Of a DNA stretch of 31,703 nt, positions 7,993 to 21,200 are shown piece after piece. The notes under the pieces were generated by a model, which had not been told where the DNA came from, made no database searches, and saw nothing but the letters and a program-made list of their open reading frames with translations. The stretch comes from Spirogloea muscicola (Eukaryota > Streptophyta > Zygnematophyceae > Spirogloeales > Spirogloeaceae): contig WELB01000017.1 in assembly GCA_009602725.1 (NCBI GenBank), positions 875,208-906,910 on the forward strand, given 5' to 3'. The position numbers were made by a program, and so were the translations under genes. Position 1 is the first letter of the stretch; every line of letters starts with the position of its first letter.

Positions 7993-8767
7993 ATGGTGAG
8001 AGCCGGGCGCAGCTTGGATCCGCCTTGCCTCTGGACGGCCGCGTCGTCCGTGCCCATCTTGCGCCGTGGCCTCGTGTGGCTGAGAGCTGGCCCCGCCTGT
8101 GCCTGGCCCTGCCAGGTGTGCGTGGCTTGCCTGCTGCCCTTCTTCCTCTTCCCCCTCCTGAGCTACCTGCCCAAGATCGTCGACCTCGTCCTGGTGAGCG
8201 CCTGAGGACCTCAGCATCCTTAGCACACTTGCTGCAGTAGTCAGTCCGAGCTGCAGCAGCCGCTTGCAAGTGGAGCAGATTCGACGCCGCAATGAGGTCA
8301 GGCCTTGGTGGACGAGCAATGCTCTCATTGTCGGGCGCTAACGTATACACCTGGGAGTCAGCAAAGGATGTATGCACTTGAGTCTGAGCATGCCTGGAGG
8401 CTGGCCTCACCTGCCCAGCACCCAATAGCCGTTCCATATTGCTTCACTCGTGCACCCTGCTGTCTCCACATCTCGTCAGTTGTTCAATTGCAATTGCAAC
8501 TGACACATGATTGTGTCAAAGGGTTGAGCCAGCAATCGTCCTAAGCTCACTGGAACTTATTCGCGCCAAGTATTGGGCCTCCTTGCTCGGTGGTGCTTCT
8601 TGCAGTCCAAGCTCTATCGCTTGATAGGGAAGGAGTACAAGCCCCCAGTGCGGGAGCCTTTGGCGTGTCCATACAAGCCCGGCTCCCGGCCACCCTCCAA
8701 GGTCACGCCTTACGGCAATTCTGAGGTCAAGGATAAGGTGGACATTGCCTCTCAAAAGACAAGCTAG
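7993..8767 (+). CDS. UPF0729 (C18orf32-like) small membrane protein, three exons
   Basis: Exons: 7993-7995 (ATG only), 8116-8193, 8606-8767 (TAG). The first intron begins with GTGAGA directly after the ATG and ends TGCCAG; the second is GTGAGC...TTGCAG. The spliced product has about 80 residues: MVCVACLLPFFLFPLLSYLP, then KIVDLVL, then SKLYRLIGKEYKPPVREPLA and a polar tail ending ASQKTS. The Met-Val-Cys-x-x-Cys start followed by a hydrophobic segment and the YKPP/CPYKP patch match plant members of UPF0729. Human C18orf32 is linked to the ER and lipid droplets; the molecular function is not settled. The leading hydrophobic segment suggests membrane anchoring. The start context GCCGCCAAGATGG is strong, and a longer unspliced frame from the same ATG is explained by the intron. 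Confidence 0.85.
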
Positions 8768-9376
8768 ACAAACTGCTCACAACAGTTGCCTACCAGTACG
8801 TGGACGCGGCCAAAATTAATCTGTAAAATACTGGATTTTCAAGTATTCACTTATTGACAGGAGCAAGTATGCAGGTCGTGGTGTGCAGTGTAACCGCCAT
8901 CATGCATTGCAGCTGGTTTGGTGGGAGTAGATTAGAAAACAGTGAGGTTATTATCAGAGAACATTGACAAGAGCCGGTTATCTTTTGAAATTGCTTACAA
9001 GGACAATGCGAAATGCATTATGCGTCTCAGACCTGCTCATCCTCGCGCATACTGACCGTCATATGCAATGCACTGCTTGGCCTTGCATGCGTCACTCTTG
9101 GCAGTAGGAACATTGCCAGAACTAAGTGTTGCATCTTGGGCCATTCCCGTGTTGGCAAGTGGTGGCTTGCAATTTTGCAGGGCACCTCTCACTAGTAAAG
9201 GAAGGACAATCTGCATGTGAAGCAGAATACTAAACGCCTGCTTTACTTGACTTACGTTTGCAGACTTGACTCTCACATTCGCAACTGTATTAGAAGGGGG
9301 CTTTGCCCTGCCTTCGATGAACCTCCATGAGCATCTAACTCCTGAAAGCACCAATGAATGACCCGGTGTTTGTGAT
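8768..9376. other. convergent 3' intergenic region
   Basis: It separates the 3' ends of the UPF0729 gene (plus) and the uroporphyrinogen-III synthase gene (minus). Short open frames such as 9013-9195 lack any domain or splice context. A minus-strand TGTAA can be read near 8994-8998, about 380 bases after the synthase stop, which would give a long but plausible 3' untranslated region. Confidence 0.5.
8822..8826 (+). terminator. TGTAA poly(A) signal of the UPF0729 gene
   Basis: TGTAA, the usual poly(A) signal of green algae, lies 55 bases after the UPF0729 stop codon. Cleavage would be expected about 10-20 bases further on. Confidence 0.5.
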
Positions 9377-12164
9377 TCACATAGTCACTACTTGACTTGC
9401 TTGTGGAGCTTCCAAGGCTTCAAGGATGCTGTCAACCCACCTGCAATGAATGGAAAGGCAACGTGAGTCACTGGGTCATCAAGTGCCCGCGTGCTTTACC
9501 TCCACGCCTGCTTGACAGTCCTCAAATCACAAGTCTACTGCAAGTAGGTCTGGTGCTGCATTTCCATCTTATCACAGCCGAATTGCCCAGACTACTAGCT
9601 GAGAAATATAGTGTGCTGCAGAGACGAGGACTGCAAAGCTACCATGACAATGCTTTGATTCGCTCCAGCTCAAGAATGTCAACTACATCTCACAAGGAGC
9701 TACTGCTCTATCTGCCAGATTGCCAGCAGTGTTTGCCCAGATAGCCTTACCCGTCTATGCCAGGCTTGTCTGGGTAGAATATCCTCTTGAACCCATACTT
9801 CCTTGCGGCTTCTGCTGATGTGCTTCCAATGCATGCTGCAGCTCCATCCCACTCTGACTCTTTCATGACAAGCTCCACCCATGCCCTGCATCCCATGGCA
9901 ATGGAGAGCTCCTACTCAGGCCTCCGCCGATGTGAGGAGAGGCAGCTTTCAACAAATCCAGACTTGAACTACACATGATTGTTGAGACAACCAACATCAC
10001 TTCTGGCAATCAAGCCTGAGAGGAAGAAAAGAAGGGTCCTACTTGACTGCTGTTGGAGATGCAAATGCTGCAACTTTAGCTGACGCAGCTAGTCTCAGGG
10101 CGTCTCGATCAATTTGGTCATTGTTGGACTGCAAAATCGCACAGAAAGGATCAATGTTCGGGCACCGACACAATTCTCTCTAGTGCGCGAGATGGCAACT
10201 GACTGTGAAAGGAGAGGTTGACAGGTTGACAGACTAGGGAGGGCACAGTACCAACTTGAGAGTACTAGATGTGCCTAGGACATGCCTCGATGCCAAGCGT
10301 GACACTATGTGAGCATCAAGTCAAGACCCCAAAGCCCTCCGATTTCCTAGCCTACCGTGGAGTATGTGTTGAGGCGAGTAACGTCAAAGCCCCTGGCTGT
10401 CAGGCCCTCCTCTGTAACACAAAGACAAATTTATCATTGGACTACTTACAGTAGCAAGAAGTATTGGCCTCTGGGTCCCATTCAAGACATCAGCTATTGG
10501 TGGACACAAGCTTCAGTAGCACCTTGATTTGCAATGAATCTTCAGTCTAGCTTGCAGATGGGACAGGCACGTTCTCTGTCATGAAGTGGGAGTCAGGAAT
10601 TTTCAAGGTCTGTACCTATGTCATTACTGGCTTTGACTGAAGCTGGATAAAGCACCCTCCCTGAGCCCTCTGGTGCTTTTGGAAGCTCCACAACCAATGC
10701 CTTCCCAATAGCTGCAGAGCATGCCATTCACCATCCGCTCAAGAAAATGGACTTGACAGAGGATGACTGTGATCCGCAAGCAACTCATGTCCAAGAGGAA
10801 AAGGTCATCTCAAGCACTACATCTTGATGCACGTGCTTTGACTAGCTTCTTTGAAACTAGGAATAAGCAGTTAAACTCTGCTAAAGCATGGAGTCTAGCA
10901 GAAACATGCGGATAGGAACCAAAGACAGCGGCATATTTAGCACAACCAAGCCCAGGCCTGACAATTCACGTGAGCTGCTGTAGCAACTTGAATTGTAGTA
11001 TGACAACCACAAAGTTGTGGGCCGCTATCTCGAGGAATATCTACTGAAGTTCTATGGTGAAGCTGTTTCCACAATCCGATCATAATTGTTGCTTTACCCT
11101 TAGTCGGAGTGAAGAAAACATTGACAGACTGACTGTTTGCTTCGCTTTCTGCTCCTGCATTGCATATGACTTCACCAGTTCCAGATTCCACGACAGCGAG
11201 CCTGACACTTGGTGAGCCACCTTCCCTGCATATCAACACACTGATATCGACTTTTGCGATCGACAGCAACGCAGCAAAGTAAACTAGTCATAATAGCTGA
11301 TAAGCCACCTGGTATGGTACTACCACACCGTGCCTGACTAGTCTGACATGGACAACTGGACGAAGCTGATATTATCATCGTGTCAATTGGGAATACCTCC
11401 AACCATTGAGGAAATCTGAAGCAGCCTCGGGAGAAGTAAGCACAATCCACTCAAACTCCACATCTGCGATAACAAGCAGCAGCTCCTACCTCAGCTCTTA
11501 TACGACATCACTATCATCACGGTAAGGCATCAAGGCAGCCATCACTGCGACAGTGTGGCCAGTTCACAAGATGCTGAGAGCTGAGGAGCAACAAAATATT
11601 GGAATAACCTATCGAGGTACAAAAATATTGATCAAATACAAGACTTACAAGCCTTGCCTTTGTCTATTAGTATGGGCGCATGCAACTCCTACAGCGTCAA
11701 TGCAGCCAATGGTAGTAAAGAGTCAGTATTCTCATTCTTATGCAGATTTTCACCTCTGAGGGTCTCCCCCAAGCGCTGCAGGTCGGGCCCTTCGGCGTGC
11801 TTGATCAGTGGGAGCTCCAGGCACTGGACTCCCTTGGCTGCCTGCGGCACCAGCCAAGGCACAGATATCCCTCACAGCTGCAACTAGCTTGCTTCGACGC
11901 TACTTCCAGCATCCGCCGCCATCAGTATCGATGGACGCCAAGTGCACCGCCATTGTTGCAAGGCAGCTCCGAATGCCCGGCGCTGCGCCTCCGCCACTGC
12001 CGGTCGCTAGCGGTGGCACACACCAGTGCACGGACGAGCTTGCCGTTCTTCCCACTCTCCCGCGTCGCCACCACGAGCCGGTCCGGGCGCTGCGTCCCCG
12101 CCGCCGGGAGCTGCGGCGCCGCCGCCACCTCCGCCGCCGCCCGCGGCCGGGCTCGGCCTCCGGC
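9377..12164 (-). CDS. UROS: uroporphyrinogen-III synthase (plastid), nine exons, 5' end in gap
   Basis: Exons in transcript order: 12164(partial)-12024, 11841-11754, 11463-11397, 11225-11098, 10711-10616, 10411-10356, 10128-10043, 9885-9751, 9440-9377 (TGA 9377-9379). All donors are GT and all phases agree. Diagnostic pieces: RLVVATRESGKNGKLVRAL, VQCLELPLIKHAEGPD, FEWIVLTSPEAASDFLNGW, VRLAVVESGTGEV, NVFFTPTK joined to AIGKALVVELPK, VLYPASVKASNDI, GLTARGFDVTRLNTYST, VAAFASPTAVK, ACIGSTSAEAARKYG and GWVDSILEAL. These follow plant UROS from end to end. The enzyme cyclises hydroxymethylbilane with D-ring inversion to uroporphyrinogen III, the branch point to heme, chlorophyll and siroheme. About 285 residues are visible. 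The Ala/Pro/Arg-rich N-terminus looks like a plastid transit peptide and runs into the N gap. Head-to-head with the mannosidase gene. Confidence 0.93.
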
Positions 12165-12280
12165 NNNNNNNNNNNNNNNNNNNNNNNNNNNNNNNNNNNN
12201 NNNNNNNNNNNNNNNNNNNNNNNNNNNNNNNNNNNNNNNNNNNNNNNNNNNNNNNNNNNNNNNNNNNNNNNNNNNNNNNN
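12165..12280. other. 116-N assembly gap over the bidirectional promoter
   Basis: The gap lies between the in-frame transit-peptide region of UROS (minus) and the mannosidase start codon 12 bases beyond it (12293, plus). It must hold the UROS start codon and both core promoters. 116 bases is tight for that, so the real distance is probably larger. Both flanks are very GC-rich. Confidence 0.85.
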
Positions 12281-12292
12281 TGCCGCGACGCC

Positions 12293-15200
12293 ATGGCTCG
12301 CGCAGCGGCGTGGCGCCTCGCCGCCGCGCTGGCCGCCGCGCTGCTCGCCGTCGCCGCCGCGGCGCAGGGCGGCAGGCCGCCTCGCCGTTACGACACAAGG
12401 GCCAGCCCAGTGCCCAGCAAGCTCAACGTGCACCTGGTGCCGCACTCGCACGATGACGTCGGCTGGCTCAAGACGGTCGACCAGTACTACGTCGGCTCCA
12501 ACAACTCCATTCAGGTCTGGTTTGGAACCTCGCGCCGGCGATGTGACTGCTCCGTGGTGCTCGACTACTGAATCTGTAGTCAACTCCCTCGTTCCATATA
12601 TTTATCAGGATTCGCTCCAGCTACTCTATGCTGGTAGTACTGAAAGTTGCTGAAGGCACACGTCGGCAATGTAAGCTGCCCCTCCCGCTACTTCAGTGGC
12701 TGCTTTCCTCGTATGGACTCCCATTGAATGTTTTAAGCAGGCTGGTGGCAGTCCATGCTGAGCTGGTGGCATTCGAGTCTTGCAGATAGCCTCTGTGCAA
12801 TACATTCTGGACTCTGTGGTTGAGAAGCTGCTCGAAAACCCTGACCGGAAATTCATCTACGTGGAACAGGTCAAGCCGTTGCCTACCTAGAGTCAGTACT
12901 GGTCGTCAAGTTGATGTTGTACTTGAAGTTGTGCCCTTCACTTAAGCAAGGCACAGGCACATTGCCCGCCCATTTGGGTATAAACTGGAGCTTTTCTTTG
13001 GATGAGCGTCAGTGTCCGGCGCCCGGTACGAAAATCAGGCATCCGGCTTGACAACCAGTGTTTGTTGCGGCATCTTCAAGTGGATTGCTGCTCTTGAGCT
13101 GCTGCTAGAGTTCTGCCTGATGGGAATTGGTGTCGCTTACTCAGGCATTCTTCCAAAGATGGTGGCGAGAACAGAGCAGGAATCGTAGGAGAACCGTCAA
13201 AAAGCTTGTCAAGGCAGGCCAGCTGGAATTCATGTGCTATTCTTGTCATGCCCTTGCCCTTCTGGTCCTGTTTTTGAAGTGTATCAGCCGAACTGAGCAG
13301 CGTAGGTCTTGTGATTATTGGGAGCCAATCCCCATTGAAATTGTAGAGTCGCCAAAGGAAGTACATAATCAAGGTCACCTGCTAACCATTCTGCTGATCA
13401 AGGTCCTTGACTTTGTGCATCATGACCTCACACTCTTGTATTCTGCTATGCCAGAAACGGGGGATGGTGCATGCACGATGAAGCTGCAACGCACTATGTC
13501 GACATGATCGATCAGACCACATTAGGACATCGCTATATTCTAGACCAATTTGGAGACGACCACTTTCCACGGATAGGCTGGCAAATTGATCCATTTGGAC
13601 ACTCAGCTACACAAGCTTCGCTTCTATCAGCTGAGGTAAATTTTAAGCAGCAAATTTGTCCTGGAACGTGTATTGTGGAGCAATAGTTCAGTGCTTCAGT
13701 GCTGTCTTCTACTTCTGCAGCTTGTTGTCTACCCAAGTGCTCAGAGAGAAAAATTCAGTGAGAGTTGTGCAGTGAAGCATCACTGAAGTAAATATGAAGT
13801 GTCCTTGTAGAGGTTCCTTGCCTTATGAGTACTGAATTTTTGCTTCATCGTAGAGGTAATTTGTAAAGCTCAAATACAATGATCGAAAGCTCTGGAAGAC
13901 AGCAAAGTAGTGCTAATTCTTGTAGCTGGTAGGGGAGGAATCTTTCAATACTGGTGGATGGCACTTCGTTACTACTGTTGCTAATATACGTGCTTTCTAT
14001 TGTGCTCTATTTATGTTAGGTTGGCTTTGATGCACTCTTCTTTGCGCGTGCTGATTATGATGATATAAAGCGACGCCGCAAAGACCTGGAGATGGAGATG
14101 ATCTGGAGAGGCTCCAAGTCCTTGGCTGAAAGTGCCCAGGTTGAGGCTCTTTAGTGGTTGTGACCTTGGATCTTGCCCACTATTGTTCATCCAATCATTG
14201 TAATGATGATTTTAATGTGTATATTAGGAAGTATCCAAGATTCACATCCTAGGATTGCAAATATCCAGCTGAATTGTTGGGGAACTTGCTCTCTGTCTCG
14301 ATGAACAATATCTGACTGGCAACATGACTATGATGTGTTTCCTTGTGTACAGTGTTCACTTTGAACTTTTGATGTGCTTGCTTGCTTGCTTGTGTACACT
14401 GGTCAACCTAAAGCTTTGTGTTGCAGATTTTTGCCGGTTTACTTGGTCATCATTATGACCCACCAGAGGGCTTCAGATATGAGATCAAGTCTCAGGACCC
14501 TCCCATTCAGGTGAGCTTGGCTCAAGTGACGGTTCATGAGACGTTGGCAGGTCCCTACCTTGTCAATATATACATGACAGTCCAAGTGGTGACAATTTTG
14601 ACATTGCTAAGCATTGTGGCAAATCTGTGGTAGGATGACCCCCTGCTTTTTGATGATAACGTCGAAGAGAGAGTCAATGCCTTTGTGGAGGCTGCTAAGG
14701 AGCAGGTGCAAGCCATCAAAGCACATGCACTTTCAATGCATTCAATAGATGTCCTGCATGGCTAGCAGTGAGTGGCCAGCCTTGTGTCACTTTTGTCTTG
14801 TGTGCATTTTTAATGGGATGCCCTTGCAGCTCAAACAATCATTAGCAGGAAGGGCACTCATTGTTTGCTTTTAAGGAACTGACTGACTATTATTTATGCT
14901 TTCAGAGTTCACAATTTCGCACAAATCACATCATGTGGACCATGGGGGAAGACTTTTCATATAGCAACGCCAACACTTGGTACAAGAATATGGACAAGCT
15001 CATTCATTATGTGAACAGGGTAAGGATGGGTCTAGACCCCCATTTTAGAGATGCAGAATTGTAGATGGGGGCAGTGCAGCTCAAGTATTCTACCACTCAG
15101 TTGTGCAACCTTTCTCCTGATGGTAGCATGCAATAAATTTCTCATACTTGTTTACAGGATGGCAGAGTCCATGCCATGTACTCAACCCCTTCGATATACA

Positions 15201-18200
15201 TTGATGCGAAACACTCTGCCAACGAAACATGGCCCCTGAAACACAACGACTTTTTTCCGTGAGTTGCTCCTGGTCAACTGCAATTTACTGACTGCTGGGC
15301 ATAGGCTCACATCCATCACTTTCCATCATGATGATTGAATGTGAGCATGGCTTCAGTAGCAGCTACTTTCAACTAAAGGGCTGCAGGACTTGTAGCACAA
15401 TCAGCATCTGACGAACATTTCCTGCCAGTATATTCTGCTGTGACACTTTCCTTGCCACAGTTATGCAGATTGTCCAAATTGTTATTGGACTGGCTTCTTC
15501 ACAAGTCGCCCTGCATTTAAAGGCTACGTGCGCAAACTCAGTGGTTACCTACAGGTCAATGTCCGAGCCTGCTGGTGGTTTCTGCATGCGTCCTTCCCAT
15601 ATTCGTCCACCTTTTTATGAAGGCTGTGCAGCTACACAGCAAGCAATACATGGAGCTCCTATAGTAATTTGAGGCTACCCAAGCACTGAAATTGACTCAT
15701 GCCACGGATGTCATATGACCAGGCTGCGAGGCAGCTAGAGGCGGCTGTGGGAAGGAGGACAGGAAGCAGATTAACGAAGTTCAATGACAGTGGGCCCTCA
15801 ACAACCGACCTTTTAGAGGAAGCCTTAGCAATCTCACAACATCACGATGCTGTAAGTGGCACGGAGCGCCAACATGTGGCAGATGATTATGCAAAACGCC
15901 TACACATGGGAGCCGTAAAGGTAAGAGTGCTGTACTCTACTATCCACTTCCAAGGAGAATGCAGGCAACCTAGCCACTTCATTGCACTCTCTGTACTTGA
16001 AAATCTTACAAAGTCAGGAGCCCAGCACATCATTGTGTGCAGTGCACTGCTGTCACAGTGATACTTTGTAGTGGGTCATAGAGGATGTTGCCAAGTGTGA
16101 GGACACTAGGATGACACCAGGATTAATTTCTCTGCAAGCATGTCCTCTCACTGGTGGCTGCCACTGGCAAGCAGATCCTCTATGAAGCTAAGAGGAGCTC
16201 TGATCTTTCAGGCTGAGCAAGTTGTAAGTGCTGCACTGGAAGAGTTGACTTCTCTTCAATCAGCAAGCAGAAGGGCTGCGGCAGTCGATCCTGCAATGCG
16301 GAGGACTATGCTTGCTGATGAGGAGGATGTCTTGATGGAGGATACCACGCACAAAGCACCTTTCTTTCAGCAGGTGATGATTACCTCTGTCAGCTTACAT
16401 AAGCTTTGCTTGTATTTACATCATAGTAGTGCAGCAAGGATGCTTGTGAGATGTAGATACTTGCATACCATAGCAGCAATTGAGTAGATGACATGCTGGT
16501 AAGTTGGAGTGGGGTTTTGGAAGTACAAAAGTTTAACATTGGCTCAGACTGGCTTCTCAATATTCTGCAGTGTGATCTCCTCAATATAAGCTACTGTCCT
16601 GTCACAGAGAAAGAACTTCGTCATGATGACAGTCTGGTACGTGGCTACACATGCACTCTATCAGCTCGAATTGGCGTGCTATTTGTTGCATAGTGAGGAT
16701 GTTTTGCAGTGTGACATCCTCAGGATGAGTTGTTGTCCTGACAAAACAGAATGTCCCAAGGACATTTCTCCTTAGCTATGCATGCCTTGCATGCTATGTC
16801 AAGCCTTAGAATCAGCAATGGTACTGGAGTCTTTATCTGTGTTGTGGAGGAACCGCAGAATGGGGCATGAGACGTACTTTGCTAGCAGCATACATGTCAT
16901 CTTCTGATTCTTTTCAGTCACCTAAGGTCCAAAAGTTTGAAAAGCGCAGGTGCTTGTTGCTCATTCAGGACTTGAACTCTGACCAGTACATAATGTGCAG
17001 GTACTTGTTGCCTACAATCCCCTAGGTTGGCATCGCAAGGAGCTCATTAAAATTCCTGTAAGTGGTCCTTTTCCCTGTGAGCGTTTGCAATCTCTTACGT
17101 GCATCTTCCATGAGCACCCAAGAGTATCAAGCTATTCAGCACAAAGGGCTCCTACCATGTAGGAGATGAAGTAGGTGGATGTCAGTAGGTCATATGCTGC
17201 CAGGCTGAAGAATGTACACCTGAACAGCTGTGCTGCCAAATGATACTGCTCCATCTGTGTTCTTCCATGTCAGAGCCACGGTCTCATCACTTGATGTGCA
17301 ATTCTGATTCTGCAGGTCAGCTCAAGCGAGCTTGTAGTGACAGATAAGGATGGCAACACTGTGCCAGCTCAGCTTGTACCCTTAAGTCGTTCAACCAAGC
17401 GCCTCCGCAACATTTATGCTAGCCTGACAAGGGACAAAAGCAAGGACGACGCATTATACACACTCCTCTTCTATGTTGAGGTCCTCCCTCTGGGCTTTTC
17501 CACATACTGTGTCACAGCACTGGCAAATGGCACTGCTGCCAACACAGCAGGTAAATATCAATGACAATATCATACAACTATCTCATAGGCCAGCTTTTTT
17601 GGGTGTGCTTCTAAGAGGTCAATGACATGGAATGCAGCTACTCTGAACAAATTGCAGATTTCTGTGATTTGAGTGACTTTTGCAATCATGTCTTGAATGC
17701 TAAGCTCACTTGATGACATCGATTCACGTACCTGCTTGCTTGCCTGACCAGCAGTAAGCATAACAGCCACTACAGATGCATGCTAGGACCATGCAGGCTG
17801 AACATGACATTCACAATTGGCATTAGATTATGCCAGTTTTCTGACTTCTCTACGACCATTCGATGTCCAGGGAGGGCAGTGATGGCAGAGGAAGATGCAT
17901 CTGGGATGCATTCACAGGAAGCTGTTGCCAGCAAAGCTCAACTCCTAATGGCTCAGGGGAGTAGCAGGTTGAGCCATTTGAAGGCCGCCAAGGTAAAGCC
18001 TGGCTTTCCTTCAGACAACAACCTGGCATGACACTCTGGTGCATTTTGGTTCTTCTAGCAGCTGAAGTCGACCTCATGCTCTGCTCAATCTAGATCAGTT
18101 TCCCACAAGATACTGTGTAAAGACACAGCGGTAAATGCTGTCCTGCCAGCAGACTGTGTTCAATTTTTGAAAGGCTCAGCTGCAATTATAAGTGCAGGAG

Positions 18201-21200
18201 CTCACCTAGTCCGTAAGACAAGCAGCAGTGTGCTAGATTTATCACTGACTATAGTCTATTGTCAATTGGCTCAATGTGACTGCTCATTGAGTGTGTCTTC
18301 AGGATTCGCTGGAAGTGGCTGTATCATTCCACTGGTACAATGCTAGTGATGGGAATACTGAGGAGAAGCGTAACCAGGTGTGTTGCAAGGCCCCTATGTG
18401 TGGCTATAATCAGTCTGGTGCCTTTTAGTCTGCATGTCATGTGTGCCTTTGTTTGCATGCCATGCCTCCATTGCATGCATCAGTTTTAGTCTAAGAAGCT
18501 GGAGCTTGATAGACTCTGTGCCAGCCCATGATAGATTCTATGACGGATGACACATGATGGCAGGCCTCAGGGGCATACATCTTCCGGCCCAATTCATCAA
18601 CAGCTTTTGATATCTGGAAAGATGATCAGCTTGTGAGGATCAAGTCTCTTGTCAAATCTTTGATGCATTGCATGATGGCTTGTTTTACCTGCAAGAATCA
18701 GTTGACTTTCTAGAGGACCCTAGACACAAGGTGCTGGAGTTCTTTTTAGGCACAGCATCTGGCCTGTTGCACTCTTCAGGTGTATACAGGTTGACTCATT
18801 CTTATGACTGTGTACTTCCTGTGTTGATTGCAAGATTGGTCAACGCATTTGGAGAGGCCCTGTTGCAGAAGAGTGGCATCAGTGGTTCTCACCTTGGCTG
18901 TCCCAGGTATTGCACACCCTCATACGCCGCTTATTGCAGCCTGCTAAGGTCCTGTAAGCCAATGAATACTGGGAGTAATTGAAGCTTATGCACTTTGCAC
19001 AAGCACATTGCCTGTATATACTGCAACTAGGCATGCCTACTACATCCGGCGACAATGTTCTCGTCAGCAAGAATGAGAGCTGCAACAAGCCAATGTTAGC
19101 AGGCTCAGCGTCAGTGCTTCCAGTGTGGACCCTATGTCCTCTTATGAGTGCTTGATTCAGCTTGTGGTGCTGCCTATGTGCAGGTTGTTAGAGTGCACAA
19201 GGGAGAGGATCATGCCGAGGTAGAATACACGGTATGGTGTCGTCATCTTGTCGAGCTGCACCTGATGTCAAATTGATTCGTACACATTGGTGATACACAC
19301 ATTGCTATTGTGTTATTTATCCAGTTGTGCCTCTTGTTGGGCATACTTCAGCAGTTCTTAAGTAAACCTGCAAAGGAGCAGCTAGGCATGTTGCTCAAAC
19401 CAATGCTTGTGGCGTGGTCACCTTCCTCGCCAGGCTGCTGGGCAGCTGTGCGAAATGGGTTGCTGCATTGCTATCATATCTTTGACATTATTGTTCTGAA
19501 AGTTACGGAGGCATGTCGGCCAGGTCGGCCCAATTCCAATTGATGACAACCTGGGAAAGGAGGTCATTACACGGTTGACAACAAATATGGACACTGGGAA
19601 TGTCTTCTTCACTGACTCCAACGGTCGGGACTACATCAAGCGAGTATGTATAGCTATCTGTGCATGGATATCAGCAAGTTTGCCCTTTTCTGAAGGCTTG
19701 TGCGTCAATTCCTCCCAGTGATCCTCGGGACATGTCGACCAGATTGCTATCAATATACATCTGCAAGGCTTCTTAAGAAGGGCTTCACTGTGCTACTTTG
19801 ACTGAAAGTTCAAGAAGCAGGGGCCACTCAAGACTGTCCAGTTTAGCAGATGCTGAAGTTGGTTCTCCTCTTCTTGTTAATGTGTGCTGAGCATGCTGGC
19901 AATGACAGGCACTGAATTACCGTGAGGATTGGGAGCTGAATGTGACGCAGCCTGTTGCTGGAAATTACTACCCGGTGAGCCCATATGATGTCAATGATAG
20001 AATATGGTAACCTTAAGTAGTGCCTTAAGAGCTAGTAGCCCCGCAAAGCACAAGTGGCCTGGTGTCCTCATTTATCCTCTATGATGCTGCAAAGCAGGTG
20101 AATGCAGGCATGTACATGTCTGATACACACAAGGACCTGGAGTTGTCCATCCTGACCGATCGCTCTTTGGGAGGAACTAGCCTGAAAGACGGTCAGCTTG
20201 AGCTCATGCTCCATAGGTGAGAACCTTGCTCTATGAATTGGCTACCTGTCTGAGCTGGCCGTGTGATGCGCAAGTATAAGTAACTTCTGGTAGCATGTGT
20301 CAGAAGGCCTTCTATGGATGTCGTGAGCTAAGCCCTTCTTCAGTGAAGAGTATTGAGTTCAATTGTTATCATACCAGGCGGCTCCTTAATGATGATCACC
20401 GTGGCGTTGGGGAGAGCCTCAATGAGACCACATGCACCGAGGAGCCTCCAGTCTGTGAGGGGCTTATGGTATATAAGTCCATGCTCCAGATCACTTGCCA
20501 GTCTTATGACAGCAGCAAGCTGCCTGACCACTTGCAGCAGGTTAAGCCTGCAAGTCATGAAGCTTGTTGTGTGCATCTGCCCTTTGACTGAGTTGTGTTT
20601 GTGCAGGTCCGAGGAGTATTCTATGTGCATGCAGGTCGGCATGTCGATGCAGCTGTGTGGCGCCGCCAATTTGCACAGAGACTCTACTCACCACTTCTTC
20701 TTGCCTTTACCCGACATGTACGAAGACAGACATTTTTGCTCCTAAAGCATAGACAAGCTTGGCAGTTGCCATCAGAAGGTGGTTTGAGTTTGGAAATTTA
20801 TACATGCCAACATGTGCATGTGGCCTTGTCAGCAATCTGGAGATGAGGGGTCCCTACCCTTCTCCTTGGATGTGCTTTCTAGCTCCCAATCAGTCTTTGG
20901 CTCTGCAGACTTTGAGCTTCCGAAGAATGTAGCTATTCTTACGCTTCAGGTGCACGAATCTGCCACTCCTGCTGCAGTCGCGCTTGCTGTCTTTCAGATC
21001 GAAATAGTTGCTGTTCACTTCTGGATGCCTTAAGCAGATTTTTGTGAAAAAGCATCTTCTTGCGTTTCCGATTGTTGTGATATTCTTCAAGTTGAGCAGC
21101 ATCGAGTGCTATCTGCCTTCCCCGTCATTCGTGTCTGGACTTTGTAGGAGTTGGAGGAGAAAGTTGTTCTTCTGCGCTTGGCTCATCTCTTTGAGGTCTC

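Noticed and set aside
8555-8569. Second E2F-like site (TTCGCGCCAAG) in UPF0729 intron 2
   Set aside because: Only a partial match in an intron, without companion motifs.
9397-9744. Plus-strand 115-codon frame as a separate gene
   Set aside because: It covers the last intron of UROS plus one exon edge, with no domain or codon bias.
10541-10836. Plus-strand coding exons (GTGTFSVMKWESGIFK and a Ser/Thr-rich frame)
   Set aside because: The minus strand here encodes the UROS exon VLYPASVKASNDI with correct phases; the plus frames are shadows or intron.
12026-12571. Plus-strand frame reading through the N gap into the mannosidase start
   Set aside because: Upstream of the gap it is antisense to the UROS exon with VVATRESGKNGK; the mannosidase protein starts at ATG 12293.
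18062-18350. Open plus-strand frame between two mannosidase exons, suspected missing exon
   Set aside because: The flanking exons join directly in phase and align with the family across the junction; the open frame has no similarity to it.
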